Shown here piece by piece: positions 41,564 to 50,819 of a stretch of 64,000 nt of DNA; positions within the stretch are counted from its first letter, which is position 1, and each line of letters starts with the position of its first letter. The notes under the pieces were generated by a model. The model saw only the letters and a program-made list of their open reading frames with translations, was not told the origin of the DNA and did not search any database. Origin of the DNA: Phenylobacterium sp. (GTDB taxonomy: Bacteria; Pseudomonadota; Alphaproteobacteria; Caulobacterales; Caulobacteraceae); the NCBI RefSeq assembly GCF_004299445.1, contig NZ_SCTC01000078.1, forward strand, positions 1-64,000, written 5' to 3'. The position numbers and the translations under genes were made by a program.

Positions 41564-42448
41564 GTGGCCACCGCCGCGGCGACAGACTTCGGCACCGACG
41601 TCGACTGTCGGTCTGGCGTGCCGTTGCGCTGGGGGCTCGTCTCGGGCCGGGCGAACGTCATCAACGCACTCGCTCGGCGGTTTGTCACGGCCACCGGAGC
41701 ACTGCCCGACGACACCGCATACGGGCTCGATCTCCGCGGCTACCTGAACGCGGGGTTGACCGCGTCGGGTCTGTCTCAGCTACGCAGCTCCATCATCGCT
41801 CAGTGCGAGCTCGACAAGCGCGTCCAGTCCTGTGACACGGTCGTCTTCGACTTCAACGCGCAGGCGAGCACCCTGGTCGTCACGCTCGTCATCAGCGACG
41901 CGGATGGGCCGTTCACGCTGGTGCTGGCGGTCAACGACCTCACGGTCGCGATCTTGAACCAGGGCCAGACCGCGGCTGCGGCGCTCGCTGGGGCTGCAGT
42001 GGCCGAAGCGACTGTGACCAGCACGCCGGGGCGCGATGAATCGCCGGGGCCTTCGGGGCCGCCGGGACCAGCCGGGAGCGGCGCGGGAGGGATCGAACTT
42101 TCGTTCCCGAAGACCGTCGCAACGAACACGGGAGCGGCCGAGATCATCGAGCAGATCACGGTCGACTTCTCGGGCCTCACCGGGAGCACCGTGCTGGTCG
42201 ATCTCGTCGGGCGCGCTCTCAGTGCCTCGGGGACGGCGACGTTCAGGATCTATGTCGGAGGCACCTACGACGCGCTTGACGGGACCCTCGTCGGTACCAC
42301 CACGACGACGAGCACCAGCCTCGTCGAGATCCAGATCAGTTCGTCGATCACCAACCCGACCGGTCTCCGTCCCGTGAAGATCGTCGGCACCAGCGGCGCG
42401 GCCGGCCAGGACGCTCGGCTCACCTCCTACACGATTTCGATCAGGTAG
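41564..42448 (+). CDS. gp25/W-like baseplate protein fused to a collagen-like linker and C-terminal beta domain
   Basis: The 294-residue protein starts at GTG 41564. Residues 1-130 match gp25/W-type baseplate wedge proteins (DFGTDVDCRSGVPLRWGLVS, SGRANVINALARRF, FTLVLAVNDL). Residues about 157-171 are collagen-like (GPSGPPGPAGSG). The C-terminal ~120 residues are a beta-rich module (FRIYVGGTYDALDGTLVGTT). Wedge proteins normally end after the first domain, so a projecting module appears to have been added. Confidence 0.72.
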   Translation: MATAAATDFGTDVDCRSGVPLRWGLVSGRANVINALARRFVTATGALPDDTAYGLDLRGYLNAGLTASGLSQLRSSIIAQCELDKRVQSCDTVVFDFNAQASTLVVTLVISDADGPFTLVLAVNDLTVAILNQGQTAAAALAGAAVAEATVTSTPGRDESPGPSGPPGPAGSGAGGIELSFPKTVATNTGAAEIIEQITVDFSGLTGSTVLVDLVGRALSASGTATFRIYVGGTYDALDGTLVGTTTTTSTSLVEIQISSSITNPTGLRPVKIVGTSGAAGQDARLTSYTISIR

Positions 42449-42451
42449 CCG

Positions 42452-43897
42452 ATGGCCTCCCCGTACACGCTCGCCGACCTGCTCACGCCTCAGAACCTGG
42501 ACCAGATCCGGGCGGCATATCTCGCGGCGCTGCAGGGCGCGGGAATCCCGGCCGTGACCGAGTGGTTACCCAAGGTCGGCGTCGAGATGGCCTACGTCGA
42601 CATGATCGCGCGGGCCATCGACGAGCAGATCGCGGAGGACCTGCCGGACATCGTCGCCTCGGGGTTTCTCGGCAAGGCGACAGGGATCTTCATGGACCTG
42701 CTCGCCCAGCAGGTCTACCAGCTCGAACGAATCGCGGCGACCTCGACGACGTTCAACCTGCAGTTCTTCTCCGCCCCGGCCGCGCCGCCGTACAACCTCG
42801 GGGTCGGCGACATGACCGTGATCGCGCCGAGCGGCAACCACTACTCGAATACGGCGGCGTTCTCGACCAAGCCGGGTGAGGCTTCGGACCCGGTGCCGTT
42901 TCAGGCCGCGACCGCCGGCGCCTCGTTCGCCGACGATCCATCTCCGTCCGGCGCCGGCGTCATCTTCCAGATGGTCACCGCCTTCGCCGGGCTCACGCTC
43001 CAGCCGGCCTCAGCCGACTTCGACCCCGTCACCCAGAGCGGATCCTCGATCGGACAGATCAAGCCGGTTCGTTCGGGCGCAACCATCCCTGACCCGCACA
43101 CGATGGTGCTCAGGATCGACGCGACCGGCGACGTTGGCTCAGCGCAGTTCTCGATCTCTCTCGACGGCGGTCCCTTCGCCGCTCAGGGAACGCTCCTCGC
43201 CACCAACACTGGTCTCGCGGGAGGGTGGACGGTCATCGCCCAGTCTGGCGGGGCCACGCCAAGCTTCCGCAAGGGCGACACGTTCACGATCATCTCACCG
43301 GGCGGACCGAATTATGTCCAGGGTAGTGACGAAGAGAGCAACGCCGACCTCGCCGCCCGGTGCCGAGCTCGGTGGTCGACGCTCTCGCTCAACGCGACCA
43401 AGCCGGTGCTCTACCTCTGGGCGCGCATCGCGTACAACGCCGCCAGCCGCATCCAGGTCACGCCGGACCCCGTGACGGCGGGCCAGATCAACATCGTCGT
43501 TGCCGACTCGCACGGTCCGATCAGCGCGGTCGCGGCGCGCGGGATCGAGACCTTTATCGCCGGCAAGCTGCGCAACGTCCTGGCCTCGGTCCGCGTGAAG
43601 CCGGCCACCGCCTTTGGACTCAGTACCAGCGGGAACGTCAAGGTAAGCGCGGCCGACAAGACGAGAGTGCAGGCGGCGGCACAGGAGGCGTGGCTGCTCT
43701 ATCTCGGCACCGTCCCGCTCGGTGGTGTCGTGCGGCTGGCCGAACTCGATCAGGCGATCATGGACGCCGGGGCAATCGATACCGATGGCCTCGCGTTCGA
43801 CGAGGTGCCGGCCAACGTGCAGCTCGGGCCCGGCGTTGTGCCTCAGGACGGGAACGACGGCGGACTCGCGGAGGCGATGACGTGGCAGCTGCTGTGA
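42452..43897 (+). CDS. Baseplate J-like protein (first copy)
   Basis: A 481-residue protein with baseplate J features: VEMAYVDMIARAIDEQIAED, GPNYVQGSDEESNADLAARC, the KPVLYLWARIAYN segment, and VRVKPATAFGLSTSGNVKVS near the C-terminus. It forms the baseplate wedge with gp25-like and tail protein I-like partners. An Asp/Gly/Ser-rich beta insert fills about 200-285. Confidence 0.85.
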   Translation: MASPYTLADLLTPQNLDQIRAAYLAALQGAGIPAVTEWLPKVGVEMAYVDMIARAIDEQIAEDLPDIVASGFLGKATGIFMDLLAQQVYQLERIAATSTTFNLQFFSAPAAPPYNLGVGDMTVIAPSGNHYSNTAAFSTKPGEASDPVPFQAATAGASFADDPSPSGAGVIFQMVTAFAGLTLQPASADFDPVTQSGSSIGQIKPVRSGATIPDPHTMVLRIDATGDVGSAQFSISLDGGPFAAQGTLLATNTGLAGGWTVIAQSGGATPSFRKGDTFTIISPGGPNYVQGSDEESNADLAARCRARWSTLSLNATKPVLYLWARIAYNAASRIQVTPDPVTAGQINIVVADSHGPISAVAARGIETFIAGKLRNVLASVRVKPATAFGLSTSGNVKVSAADKTRVQAAAQEAWLLYLGTVPLGGVVRLAELDQAIMDAGAIDTDGLAFDEVPANVQLGPGVVPQDGNDGGLAEAMTWQLL

Positions 43898-45339
43898 CCA
43901 CCGTCGACGATGCCGTGCCTGCCCTGTCGAAGGAGCAGATCCAGGGATTGCTCATCGGGTATCTGCAGAACGCCCGTCTCCCCACGACGGACTGGCTGAG
44001 CGGCGCGTTCATTCGCACGCTCATGCAGTTCCACGGGACGGCCCCCCTCCAGAACTTCGGACTCCTCAAGGCGAGGATCGTCAAGAACGGCTTCCCGATC
44101 GAGGCGACCGGCGACGACCTGACCAACCTGGCGCAGCAGATCTTCTCGATCACGCGGAACATCAGCCTGGCAGGCCCCCGTTTCGCGCAGACGTTCACTC
44201 AGCAGGCGGTGGTCTTGTCGTGCGACGCGAGCCACGGGCCCTACTCGGTCACGTCGGGGAGCTTCTCGGTCCGCTCGCGCATAACCGGCAACCGCTACAC
44301 GTCGATCACGTCCGGCACGATCCCGAGCAATGGCTCCGTCACCGTCACCTTCCAGGCCGAGAGCGCGAACGATTCGGCGAACGGCCTCAACTTCGCCGAC
44401 GGTCCGGGGACGCTGACCAACGTCAGCGAGAACCCTCTCCCGGGTGTCACTGCCAACAACGTCGCGCCCAATTTCTCCGCCGTCACTGCGGTCGCGGTCG
44501 GCCTCGGCGTGGTCACGGTCGGCGGGACGCCCGCGGCCGCCCCCACGGCGTACGACGTTCAGATCACGACGGCCGGTCAGGTCGGGGTCGCCGTGTTCGA
44601 GTACAGGACGAACGGCGGCCTCTGGAACACGGGGCACGCCACGGCAACCAACTTCACCATACCGAGCGGGCCGACGATCCACTTCGCCAACGACGGCGGC
44701 GGGTCGAACCCATCGTTCCTCGTCGGCGACAAGTATTCGTTCACGTCACCGGGCACGCCGATCACGCAACAGGGCCTCGACCCGGAGACCGACTCCGCGC
44801 TGCTCGCCCGCTGCCAGGCTCGCTGGCCGTCGCTCGACGCGGAAGGCGACACTACCGACAAGCACCAGGTCTGGGCGCTGGCGGCGAGCCCGCTGGTCAC
44901 GCGGGTCAAGGTCGCGCTCGACACGAACTACCCCGGCCGCGTCCTCGTCACGATTGCCGGCGTCACCAACCCACTCGGATCGCCGACCGTGGCCGCGGTG
45001 CAGCTCTACATCGACCAGCGCGAGGAGGTCGGTGACCTGTCGCTCGTCGCGGCAGCCACCGTGACCACCGTGACCGCGACGGGTACGGTGACCGTTCCGA
45101 TCCTCCAGCTCGCCACCGTCCAGGCCGCCGCGAAGGCCAGCTGGGACCCCTATGTCGCCGGCACGGCTGTCGCGGGAACGATCCGCCTCGCGGTCCTCGA
45201 GGCGTTTCTCATGGATGCGGGGGCTATCGACGTGTCGGGTCTCCAGCTGAATGGATCGCCCACAAACCTCGTCATCGCGGCCAACGCGATCGGGTCGCCG
45301 GCGGACATCACGTCGACGCTGACCTGGGTCGGGGTCTGA
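43894..45339 (+). CDS. Baseplate J-like protein (second copy)
   Basis: GTG 43894 overlaps the previous stop and gives 481 residues. It shares the J layout: LSGAFIRTLMQFHGTAP, LLARCQARWPSLDAEGDTTD, HQVWALAASPLVTRVKVALD, DAGAIDVSGLQLNGSPTN. It is a diverged relative of the gene before it, matching it in length and in the DAGAID segment. Two tandem J genes may give a heteromeric baseplate. Confidence 0.82.
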   Translation: MTTVDDAVPALSKEQIQGLLIGYLQNARLPTTDWLSGAFIRTLMQFHGTAPLQNFGLLKARIVKNGFPIEATGDDLTNLAQQIFSITRNISLAGPRFAQTFTQQAVVLSCDASHGPYSVTSGSFSVRSRITGNRYTSITSGTIPSNGSVTVTFQAESANDSANGLNFADGPGTLTNVSENPLPGVTANNVAPNFSAVTAVAVGLGVVTVGGTPAAAPTAYDVQITTAGQVGVAVFEYRTNGGLWNTGHATATNFTIPSGPTIHFANDGGGSNPSFLVGDKYSFTSPGTPITQQGLDPETDSALLARCQARWPSLDAEGDTTDKHQVWALAASPLVTRVKVALDTNYPGRVLVTIAGVTNPLGSPTVAAVQLYIDQREEVGDLSLVAAATVTTVTATGTVTVPILQLATVQAAAKASWDPYVAGTAVAGTIRLAVLEAFLMDAGAIDVSGLQLNGSPTNLVIAANAIGSPADITSTLTWVGV

Positions 45340-45342
45340 GCC

Positions 45343-46107
45343 ATGTCCTACTCCACCTGGCTACAGACGCAGGGACCGAGTTGGATCCTGGATGCCGTCG
45401 GAAAGGCGCTAGCCAAGACAGCGGGCGCCCAGTATGACGCCCAGGCCGACCGCATCCTACAAGGCGTCCTCAAGCGCTTCCCGACTGCGGGGCAGCTCGA
45501 CACGGACCCGGCATCGGCAACGTTCAGGCGCCTCATCGTCGGTCCGTCCGATGCGCTCGACCAGATCGGGGCGGACAGAAGTCTGCGCCGCGGGCCGGGC
45601 GAGTCTGACGCTGCCTATGCCGTGCGGCTGCTGGGGGCCTGGGACTTTCACATGTTCGCCGGCAGCCACTACGGCATCCTGAGGTCTCTGGTGATCGCGG
45701 GCTATGTCGGCCCGATCATCGTCCAGGACAACGGGCGCTGGTCGCGACTCACAGGGTCGGCGGGGACGATTGCGGACATCACGTTCGGCGACCTCATGCT
45801 CTGCGTGGACCGCGGGCGCCCTGGCTGGATGTTCGACACGCGGACGGACTTCTACTCACGCTTCGGGATCATCTTCGAGAATACGGCTGCGAATCTTGAG
45901 TCCGCTTCGGGCCAGACGATCCTGAACGAGATCGTGGAAGAGTGGCGACCAGGAAAGGCTTCGTTCGTTGGGACCTGGGTCATTTTGGCCGGGCGCCTGC
46001 TCGGATGGCCCGTGGGCCGCATCCTCGGAACCGACCCGAACCTCGGCGGCAACTCGGTCCGCTTTATCCCCGGCGACGGCAGCACACCCGTCGTGAGGGG
46101 TCCATAG
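45343..46107 (+). CDS. Tail protein I / Mu gp48-like protein
   Basis: The 254-residue protein follows the J genes. It has ADRILQGVLKRFPTAGQLDT, SLRRGPGESDAAYAVRLLGA and EIVEEWRPGKASFVGTWVIL. These match the family of proteins that link baseplate and fibres. The start is ATG 45343. Confidence 0.72.
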   Translation: MSYSTWLQTQGPSWILDAVGKALAKTAGAQYDAQADRILQGVLKRFPTAGQLDTDPASATFRRLIVGPSDALDQIGADRSLRRGPGESDAAYAVRLLGAWDFHMFAGSHYGILRSLVIAGYVGPIIVQDNGRWSRLTGSAGTIADITFGDLMLCVDRGRPGWMFDTRTDFYSRFGIIFENTAANLESASGQTILNEIVEEWRPGKASFVGTWVILAGRLLGWPVGRILGTDPNLGGNSVRFIPGDGSTPVVRGP

Positions 46108-46114
46108 GAGACGC

Positions 46115-47197
46115 ATGCCAACGAACACGACGGGGAATCCGACCGGTGTAGAACCGCCAGACGCAGGGCCAGTGGCCAATGGCGCGCCAGTCGGCGCGCT
46201 ACCGGCTGACGGTGACCCACCCAACGCCGCCACCTTCGCCCAGCCCTACAAGGTCCTGCTCGACTGGGTAGCCTTCAACGCCAAGCGTTCGGCTGTCTCC
46301 ATATTCGGCACCGGCGCTGATGGCGACGTCACAATCTCGTCGGGCACGACGAACCTCTCGGCCAGCGCGAACTACGTCAACCTGACGATCGGGGCGACCG
46401 GGATCTTGGTCGCGAATTCGTTCCTGATCAACGTCAAGGGCACGCTGACCGTCGTCTCGGGTGGCAAGATAATCGACGCCGCTGCGGCACCCAAGAACGG
46501 GGGTGACGCAAGCGGGATCGGCATAGGCTCGGCGGGGCTCGGCGGCAACGGATCATCGACCGGTGTCTATCTCGGCGGGGCCAGCGGTGCCAACGGAGCC
46601 GTGACCACCGTGGCTGGTACGCCTGGCGATGCCGTGACGTTCGCCCTTGGCGGCGCGGGTGGCGCGGGTGGCGCGGGGAACACGGGTGGCGCGGGCGGGG
46701 CGGCGGGAGCGTTCACGGCGCCCGCGGCAGGCACGATCACGGACATCGCCCGAGCGTTCTCGCAGCCCGGCTGGGTCATCGAGCGCACGGGTTCGGCCGG
46801 CGCGAGGACGGGCACGCTCCGCGGCCTCATGGGCGGTGGCTCGGGTGGCAGCGGCGGAGGCTCTCCGACGCATCCAGGGGCTGGGTCGGGGGCTGGCGGC
46901 GGTCTCGTGGTCATCTTCGCTCAGCACGTCGTGCTCGCAACGAGTTCCGACATCATGGCACCCGGCGGCGATGGCGGGGCAACTCCCGACGGCGCGTTTG
47001 CGGCGGGTGGCGGCGGCGGTGCCGGGGGTGGCGGCGCGGTGCTGCTCTACTACGGCACGAAATCGGGACCGTCTCTCAGCGCGGCGGCGTGCTGCCCCGG
47101 CGGCGTAGGCAAAGGCCCGGGCGGGACGGGTAGCGGTTCATTCTTCGGCGCCGGCGGGAGCGTGGGCCATGTCTTTGAGTTCAATGTCGGGTACTGA
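46115..47197 (+). CDS. Glycine-rich tail fibre/adhesin-like protein
   Basis: The 360-residue protein begins with a fibre-attachment region (ADGDPPNAATFAQPYKVLLD), passes through beta strands, then has Gly-rich blocks (GGAGGAGGAGNTGGAGGAAG; GGGSGGSGGGS; AAGGGGGAGGGGA) alternating with hydrophobic segments. Such Gly-rich runs can pack as polyglycine-II helices, as in some phage adhesins. It may bind the host surface. Confidence 0.68.
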   Translation: MPTNTTGNPTGVEPPDAGPVANGAPVGALPADGDPPNAATFAQPYKVLLDWVAFNAKRSAVSIFGTGADGDVTISSGTTNLSASANYVNLTIGATGILVANSFLINVKGTLTVVSGGKIIDAAAAPKNGGDASGIGIGSAGLGGNGSSTGVYLGGASGANGAVTTVAGTPGDAVTFALGGAGGAGGAGNTGGAGGAAGAFTAPAAGTITDIARAFSQPGWVIERTGSAGARTGTLRGLMGGGSGGSGGGSPTHPGAGSGAGGGLVVIFAQHVVLATSSDIMAPGGDGGATPDGAFAAGGGGGAGGGGAVLLYYGTKSGPSLSAAACCPGGVGKGPGGTGSGSFFGAGGSVGHVFEFNVGY

Positions 47198-48459
47198 TGA
47201 GCCGCGAGATTCTCAAGCGCGACCTCGACTTCGGCGCCTTCCGGGCCCTGAACGCCGCTGACGCCGTTGGCGCGCAGGACCTGCCGGCGTTCCATCAGAT
47301 CGACGACGGCATCACCGCCCGCGTCGGCACCATCACCTGGCAGCGGCTTGGGCCGAACTCGTTTCAGCTTCCGCTTACCCAGGGTGGCGAGAGCGTCGGC
47401 GCGTTCATCCGAACGAATTCACTCATCGGAGGCGTCAATCCGTCAACGGAGCTTTACCAGCTCCAGGTGCTTGCCCCTGCCTTCGATCTGCGAGGCACGG
47501 TCGTGGTTGCCGGAGACACGGGCGTCGGGGAATCTCGGGTCGGCATGCTCATCGGGCAGCAGTCGGACTCGGTGACGCCGATCCGGATGCAGACCGGCGA
47601 TCACAACTTCGTCGAATTCGGCACCTTTCAGAAGGGCATCCCGATGGCGACGATGACCCACGGGATCGAGTTCAACACCCTCCACGATGTCGTACCAACC
47701 ACGCGCGTGGTTGGTAACGTTCATCCCCACCACTTCGTCGCCTCGACTAGCAGCACTCCATTTCACGTGGGGTTCTTCGCGCACGACTACTGGGACGGCG
47801 CGTTCGATCTGAACGCCCCTGGCCTGATCATCGATCAGTATGAGGGCGACGGGAACTTCGTCCTCTACTGCGGCGGCAGGTTCTGTGATTTTGGCGCGGG
47901 CATCCTCTGGGGCCAGGCGCACGCGGGAAGCCTGGACTGCTACATGGACGTCGCCTTCGGGAGTGCGGCGAATGTGGCAGGCCCAGGACACATCAGGCTC
48001 GCTTTCGACGAGACGGCCGGGCATCGATATTGGACGACGTCGGTCAACACAGGCGCGTATAGGCCACTGACGACAACGATGGGCATGGCCGTCGTCTACG
48101 ATCCTCCGGCGCGGACGTACCCGGCTGGAGAGACAATCGTACACAGCGTTTTCCCAGACGATTCTGGGTCCTTCGGGTTCTCTTCGATCTCTCCGCGCAA
48201 CTGGAAACTACCGCCCCAGGTAGCCATCACCGGCGGCCACCTCACCGCGGGCATCCGCTTCCGCCAAAGCCAGGGCAGCGCGACGACGCTGTTTCTAAAT
48301 GCGAGCTCCGATTTCGTGAGAACGGCTCGCGACACCGTGGACCTGAACGTGGTCAGCGCGTGGCTAACGGCGATCGAACTTGTGGTAGTGAACGACACGC
48401 TCTCAACATCTGCTTCGACCGATGTAGACGCATTCAGGGTCGAGTACGAGCAAACATGA
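47197..48459 (+). CDS. Putative tail fibre protein
   Basis: A 420-residue protein with N-terminal KRDLDFGAFRALNAADAVGA, probably the attachment part, then a beta-rich body with many aromatic and His residues (FHVGFFAHDYWDGAFDLNAP). No enzymatic motif was recognised. It overlaps the preceding fibre gene by one base. Confidence 0.6.
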   Translation: MSREILKRDLDFGAFRALNAADAVGAQDLPAFHQIDDGITARVGTITWQRLGPNSFQLPLTQGGESVGAFIRTNSLIGGVNPSTELYQLQVLAPAFDLRGTVVVAGDTGVGESRVGMLIGQQSDSVTPIRMQTGDHNFVEFGTFQKGIPMATMTHGIEFNTLHDVVPTTRVVGNVHPHHFVASTSSTPFHVGFFAHDYWDGAFDLNAPGLIIDQYEGDGNFVLYCGGRFCDFGAGILWGQAHAGSLDCYMDVAFGSAANVAGPGHIRLAFDETAGHRYWTTSVNTGAYRPLTTTMGMAVVYDPPARTYPAGETIVHSVFPDDSGSFGFSSISPRNWKLPPQVAITGGHLTAGIRFRQSQGSATTLFLNASSDFVRTARDTVDLNVVSAWLTAIELVVVNDTLSTSASTDVDAFRVEYEQT

Positions 48460-49937
48460 GCACTGTGGTTAAGATTGGAAATGGCGCTGACCCGATAGAT
48501 TTCGGAGGCAAGGGCGCGCTCCATGTGGCCTCGGCTGGTGGAGTACCAACCAGTGGAACCAACCTAGCCGACGTCACCGCTTTGACCGGTGGCTCACTAG
48601 CTGATGGGTCCATCGTTTTTACCGTGGGCGGATTGCTCACGGGAGACTCCACCACAGTCAAGATCGACACAACGACCAAGGTAGTCACGTTTCAGACGGC
48701 CGACAGTCTGTCGTCGCACCAGGTAAACATCGGGCATCCGTCTGCGCTGTTTGAGATCGGCAGAGACAATCGGAGCGCTCAGCCAACGACTGGCCTTCTT
48801 CGCTTCTACGGTGAGCAATCGAGCTTCGATGGGTTCGCCTTCGATGGGGTAGGTGGACTCAAGGTCACCATCCAGCCGGCCGGGCACGTGGACATCGCGA
48901 ACCTGTCCGCTGGAGGGGTCGTGGCGGCGGCCGTATCGACTGGGCGGCTTGCTATCGCGGGTAACGCGACCGCCCTGGGCGCCGTGAGCGGAACGAACAC
49001 CGGCGACCAGACGATCACGCTCGCGGGGGATGTGACCGGATCGGGAACGGGGACGTTCACGGCGACAATCGCATCCCACGCCGTGACGAATTCGAAGTTT
49101 CGCCAGGGCGTGGGCCTATCTGTTGTCGGCGTCAGCGGATCTTCGACGGCCGACGTGGCTGACATCACGGCTGGATCGAACGCTCAGTTTCTGGGGCGCC
49201 GGTCTAATGCCCTGGGTTTCTTCGGAATCCTCAATACCGACCTGCCGGCCGCCACGACGAACGCGGTACTGTTTGGGCGATCTGGCGGGGGATACGATAG
49301 CGACTCCGTCATCGTCGTCGACGCGACCAATCACCGTATCGGCGTCAATCAGACCACGCCCACGCACACCGTTCACGTCGGAGGCGACGTCGCCACCAGC
49401 GGTGACATAACCGTCGGCAATCAACTCCACGTCACGGACACGTCGACGCTGACCGGACACGTCGATGCGAACAATGGGCTGGCCGTCAACAATGCGATCC
49501 TGACGGCGAACGCAACCGGGACCGCATTCGCCGTAACGGCCGGCAATGCCGATCTCCAGCACGACGCGCATGTCGGCGGCAACCTGTCCGTCGACGGTAA
49601 TGTGTCCGTTCCTTCTGGTCATCTGACCGTGAACGGTAACATTGAGACCACCGCCGGAGGTTTTATTGTCGGCACCACGGTCATCTTATCTTCCGGCGCC
49701 ACATTTCCCGCTGGCGTGATATGCGCTGGATTGAACTCATCAAGTGACATTGTGGCCGGCGGCGATATCATCTTGACCGGAGAAATTCAGTTCTCTGTAG
49801 TCGATGCTCCGGGCGCTGGAGCATCTGCAACTCTGGCCCAAGTCGGCAGTCCCGGTCCTACGTCGGCGGCTCAGACCGGATGGCTGCGGTGCCGCTTTAG
49901 CGGAAACACAATCAGGATCCCTTATTGGCAGGGATGA
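48456..49937 (+). CDS. Putative long tail fibre protein (beta-repeat)
   Basis: ATG 48456 gives 493 residues rich in Gly, Thr, Val and Asp. ALGAVSGTNTGDQTITLAGD is a trimeric-fibre motif common in phage fibres, and repeated GDVATSGDITVGNQ-like units follow at about 300-430. The C-terminal part (VGSPGPTSAAQTGWLRC) is probably a tip. It is the last large virion gene. Confidence 0.7.
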   Translation: MSTVVKIGNGADPIDFGGKGALHVASAGGVPTSGTNLADVTALTGGSLADGSIVFTVGGLLTGDSTTVKIDTTTKVVTFQTADSLSSHQVNIGHPSALFEIGRDNRSAQPTTGLLRFYGEQSSFDGFAFDGVGGLKVTIQPAGHVDIANLSAGGVVAAAVSTGRLAIAGNATALGAVSGTNTGDQTITLAGDVTGSGTGTFTATIASHAVTNSKFRQGVGLSVVGVSGSSTADVADITAGSNAQFLGRRSNALGFFGILNTDLPAATTNAVLFGRSGGGYDSDSVIVVDATNHRIGVNQTTPTHTVHVGGDVATSGDITVGNQLHVTDTSTLTGHVDANNGLAVNNAILTANATGTAFAVTAGNADLQHDAHVGGNLSVDGNVSVPSGHLTVNGNIETTAGGFIVGTTVILSSGATFPAGVICAGLNSSSDIVAGGDIILTGEIQFSVVDAPGAGASATLAQVGSPGPTSAAQTGWLRCRFSGNTIRIPYWQG

Positions 49938-49953
49938 ACAAGGAGACCGGCGC

Positions 49954-50142
49954 ATGCCCCGTATATTCCCCCTCATCATCGAAGGAAAGATTGATCTTGA
50001 CGCCATCAAGACAATCGCCGATCTGGACGCGAGGGTCGCTCAGGTCGCAGCAGCAGCTCGCGACGCCATCTTTCGCGAGATCGTGAAGGCCACTGCACCA
50101 CCGGAGACCGCCCCGGCCCCGGTCGTGACTGAAACGAAATGA
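49954..50142 (+). CDS. Small hypothetical protein after fibres
   Basis: AGGAG precedes ATG 49954. The 62-residue product has IIEGKIDLDAIKTIADLDAR and a Pro-rich C-terminus. It may be a fibre chaperone or assembly factor because it follows the fibre genes directly; this is inference. Confidence 0.5.
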   Translation: MPRIFPLIIEGKIDLDAIKTIADLDARVAQVAAAARDAIFREIVKATAPPETAPAPVVTETK

Positions 50143-50172
50143 TGAACCGTTCGAACCACTCACGGGAGGCCC

Positions 50173-50547
50173 ATGAATGACGCTGAACGCACGCCGTCCG
50201 AGGCCCCGTCCGAGCCGATTGGCCTCATCCTCGAGCACTGGGTCGCGCGTCTTGCTGGAGTTGTCCAAGATGGACGAGCACTTCGATCGCGCCTCGGAAA
50301 CGCTGGTTCGGTTGAGCTCGGAGCTATCGCCCTCGAGGCCGCAGGCGCGGCCGAGCACACGTCGGCTGCCTGCCTCGAAGCTGCTCGCCTTCTCCGGGCC
50401 TACGTCAAGCGTGGCAGCGCCGATACCCAGCGGGACCTTCCGGCCATCGGTCGTCGGCGACGCTGGAGTTGGGCCACTGCCGCGAAAGTGATCGCCGCCC
50501 TGGCGGCCCTGCTCGGTGCGCTTGCGGCCTGGAGGAGCGCTCATTGA
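50173..50547 (+). CDS. Putative holin-like membrane protein
   Basis: A 124-residue protein with a helical cytoplasmic part and one C-terminal TM helix (AAKVIAALAALLGALAAW). The following gene is a small membrane protein starting in its stop. Paired small membrane proteins after fibre genes suggest a lysis cassette, but the lytic transglycosylase lies 39 kb away. Confidence 0.5.
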   Translation: MNDAERTPSEAPSEPIGLILEHWVARLAGVVQDGRALRSRLGNAGSVELGAIALEAAGAAEHTSAACLEAARLLRAYVKRGSADTQRDLPAIGRRRRWSWATAAKVIAALAALLGALAAWRSAH

Positions 50548-50819
50548 AGCCCGAACACATCATCATGGGCCTGACGGCCGCGGTCTCCCTGGTGACGCTG
50601 ATCAAGATGATCCGCGGCGCTGGCACCACGGCCGGGGTCGAAGAGGCTCAGATCAAGGCGTTGGTCGACGGCTTCGAGGCCCTGCGCGCCGACATCAGGA
50701 CGATGTCCCATGCGCGTTTGCTCCCGCTGGAGAAAGACGTCGCGGTGCTGAAGGAGCGCGTCGACGAGGCCGGCCGGCGTCTGCAAGCGCTGGAGACGCA
50801 CCCGGGGCGTCGCGGATGA
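50544..50819 (+). CDS. Small membrane protein with coiled coil, lysis-cassette type
   Basis: TTG 50544, with GGAGG at 50531-50535 upstream, overlaps the previous stop; ATG 50565 is the alternative. The 91-residue product has an N-terminal TM segment (IIMGLTAAVSLVTLIKMI) followed by a coiled coil (LPLEKDVAVLKERVDEAGRR). This layout resembles holin partners or i-spanins. Confidence 0.5.
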   Translation: MKPEHIIMGLTAAVSLVTLIKMIRGAGTTAGVEEAQIKALVDGFEALRADIRTMSHARLLPLEKDVAVLKERVDEAGRRLQALETHPGRRG

